From NCBI GenBank assembly GCA_044868295.1, contig JBIOWF010000075.1:1-14560 (forward strand): a stretch of DNA of 14,560 nt, written 5' to 3'. Below the pieces are notes generated by a model, which was not told the DNA's origin, did no database searches, and saw only the letters and a program-made list of their open reading frames with translations. Below are positions 14,304 to 14,560 of the stretch, piece after piece; position 1 is the stretch's first letter; every line of letters starts with the position of its first letter. Source of the DNA: JBIOWF01 sp044868295. GTDB lineage: Bacteria; Actinomycetota; Actinomycetes; Streptosporangiales; Streptosporangiaceae. The position numbers and the translations under genes are program-made.

Positions 14304-14560
14304 CACAAATCCCCTCCGGACAGCCAGCGCACCAGCCGGTCCCACAGCTCGGCGTAGCCGGGCCACGCCAGGAAGTCCGGCGGAGCCCAGTGGGGCGCCA
14401 CGTCGGAGGTGAACGCCGCCGCCCGCCCCGCGCCGTAGCCGCCCACGACGAGGAGCGGATGCCCGCCGCACTCGGCGAGCAGCGACGCCCCCGGCTTGGC
14501 CGTCACCTCGTTGAGACCGAGCAGGGCGGGCCAGGTCGTGTCCAGCTCACTGACCACCGC
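14303..14560 (-). CDS. Glutamine amidotransferase-like (DUF1355/ThuA-type fold) protein, C-terminal part
   Basis: Only the last ~85 residues are in the window and the gene continues beyond 14560. The stretch PALLGLNEVTAKPGASLLA, then HPLLVVGGYGAGRAAAFTSDVAPHW and the end WPGYAELWDRLVRWLSGGDL, resembles the C-terminus of class I glutamine amidotransferase-like proteins (PF07090-type) often found beside sugar or nucleoside genes. The nucleophile region lies outside the window, so activity cannot be judged. Its TGA overlaps the DeoD ATG by one base (TGATG), so the two are translationally coupled and probably act in one pathway, perhaps on ribose or purine products. Confidence 0.65.
   Translation of the reverse strand, partial: AVVSELDTTWPALLGLNEVTAKPGASLLAECGGHPLLVVGGYGAGRAAAFTSDVAPHWAPPDFLAWPGYAELWDRLVRWLSGGDL

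Overview
The window comes from a high-GC actinomycete. Coding regions have strong third-position G/C, GTG starts occur, and the gene families (CGNR zinc-finger protein, AIM24, DUF4291, GlxA-type regulator, BMP lipoprotein) are typical of Streptomyces and Streptosporangiales. The genus cannot be fixed from the sequence. No rRNA, tRNA or CRISPR array is visible.

Left part (1-5603) is a patchwork of single genes. It opens with paired hairpins that look like the right end of an IS200/IS605 (TnpB) element. A tautomerase-family protein (+) and a self-inhibited class II Fic AMP-transferase (+) follow. The Fic gene has a perfect 10-bp inverted repeat just ahead of its ribosome binding site and converges, across a hairpin terminator, on an alpha/beta hydrolase (-). 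Next on the minus strand are an AIM24-family protein, a DUF4291 protein and a CGNR zinc-finger protein. The CGNR gene is divergent from a 58-residue zinc-ribbon protein, with only 25 bp between the two start codons.

Middle (5604-8143) holds two broken genes that point at each other. A GlxA/DJ-1-type regulator (+) has a one-base frameshift and no C-terminal DNA-binding domain. A secreted phytase-like/EF-hand/5'-nucleotidase protein (-) stops in mid-domain at about 6224. Both ends meet at one point, which is what one deletion across a convergent gene pair would leave. The long open frame that continues from the nucleotidase to 5531 is antisense read-through, not native protein.

Right part (8350-14560) is a purine-nucleoside salvage locus, all on the minus strand. 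It runs from the C-terminus of a glutamine-amidotransferase-like protein (cut by the window edge), through DeoD purine nucleoside phosphorylase, a BMP/PnrA-type nucleoside-binding lipoprotein, a two-domain ABC ATPase and two permeases (NupNOPQ-like). The ATPase and permease genes overlap by 4 nt each. A perfect CAAAACGTTTTG palindrome, LacI-family in style, lies 52 bp ahead of the lipoprotein gene. Three copies of a 13-mer fill the gap between lipoprotein and ATPase genes. The secreted nucleotidase downstream would have fed the system by making nucleosides from nucleotides outside the cell. Its truncation suggests this front end has been lost while uptake and phosphorolysis remain.

The strongest signals are the double-truncation scar at about 6224, the 25-bp divergent zinc-protein promoter, the palindrome ahead of the transporter, and the hairpins at the left edge. 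I did not find a gene set that I would call a wholly new system.
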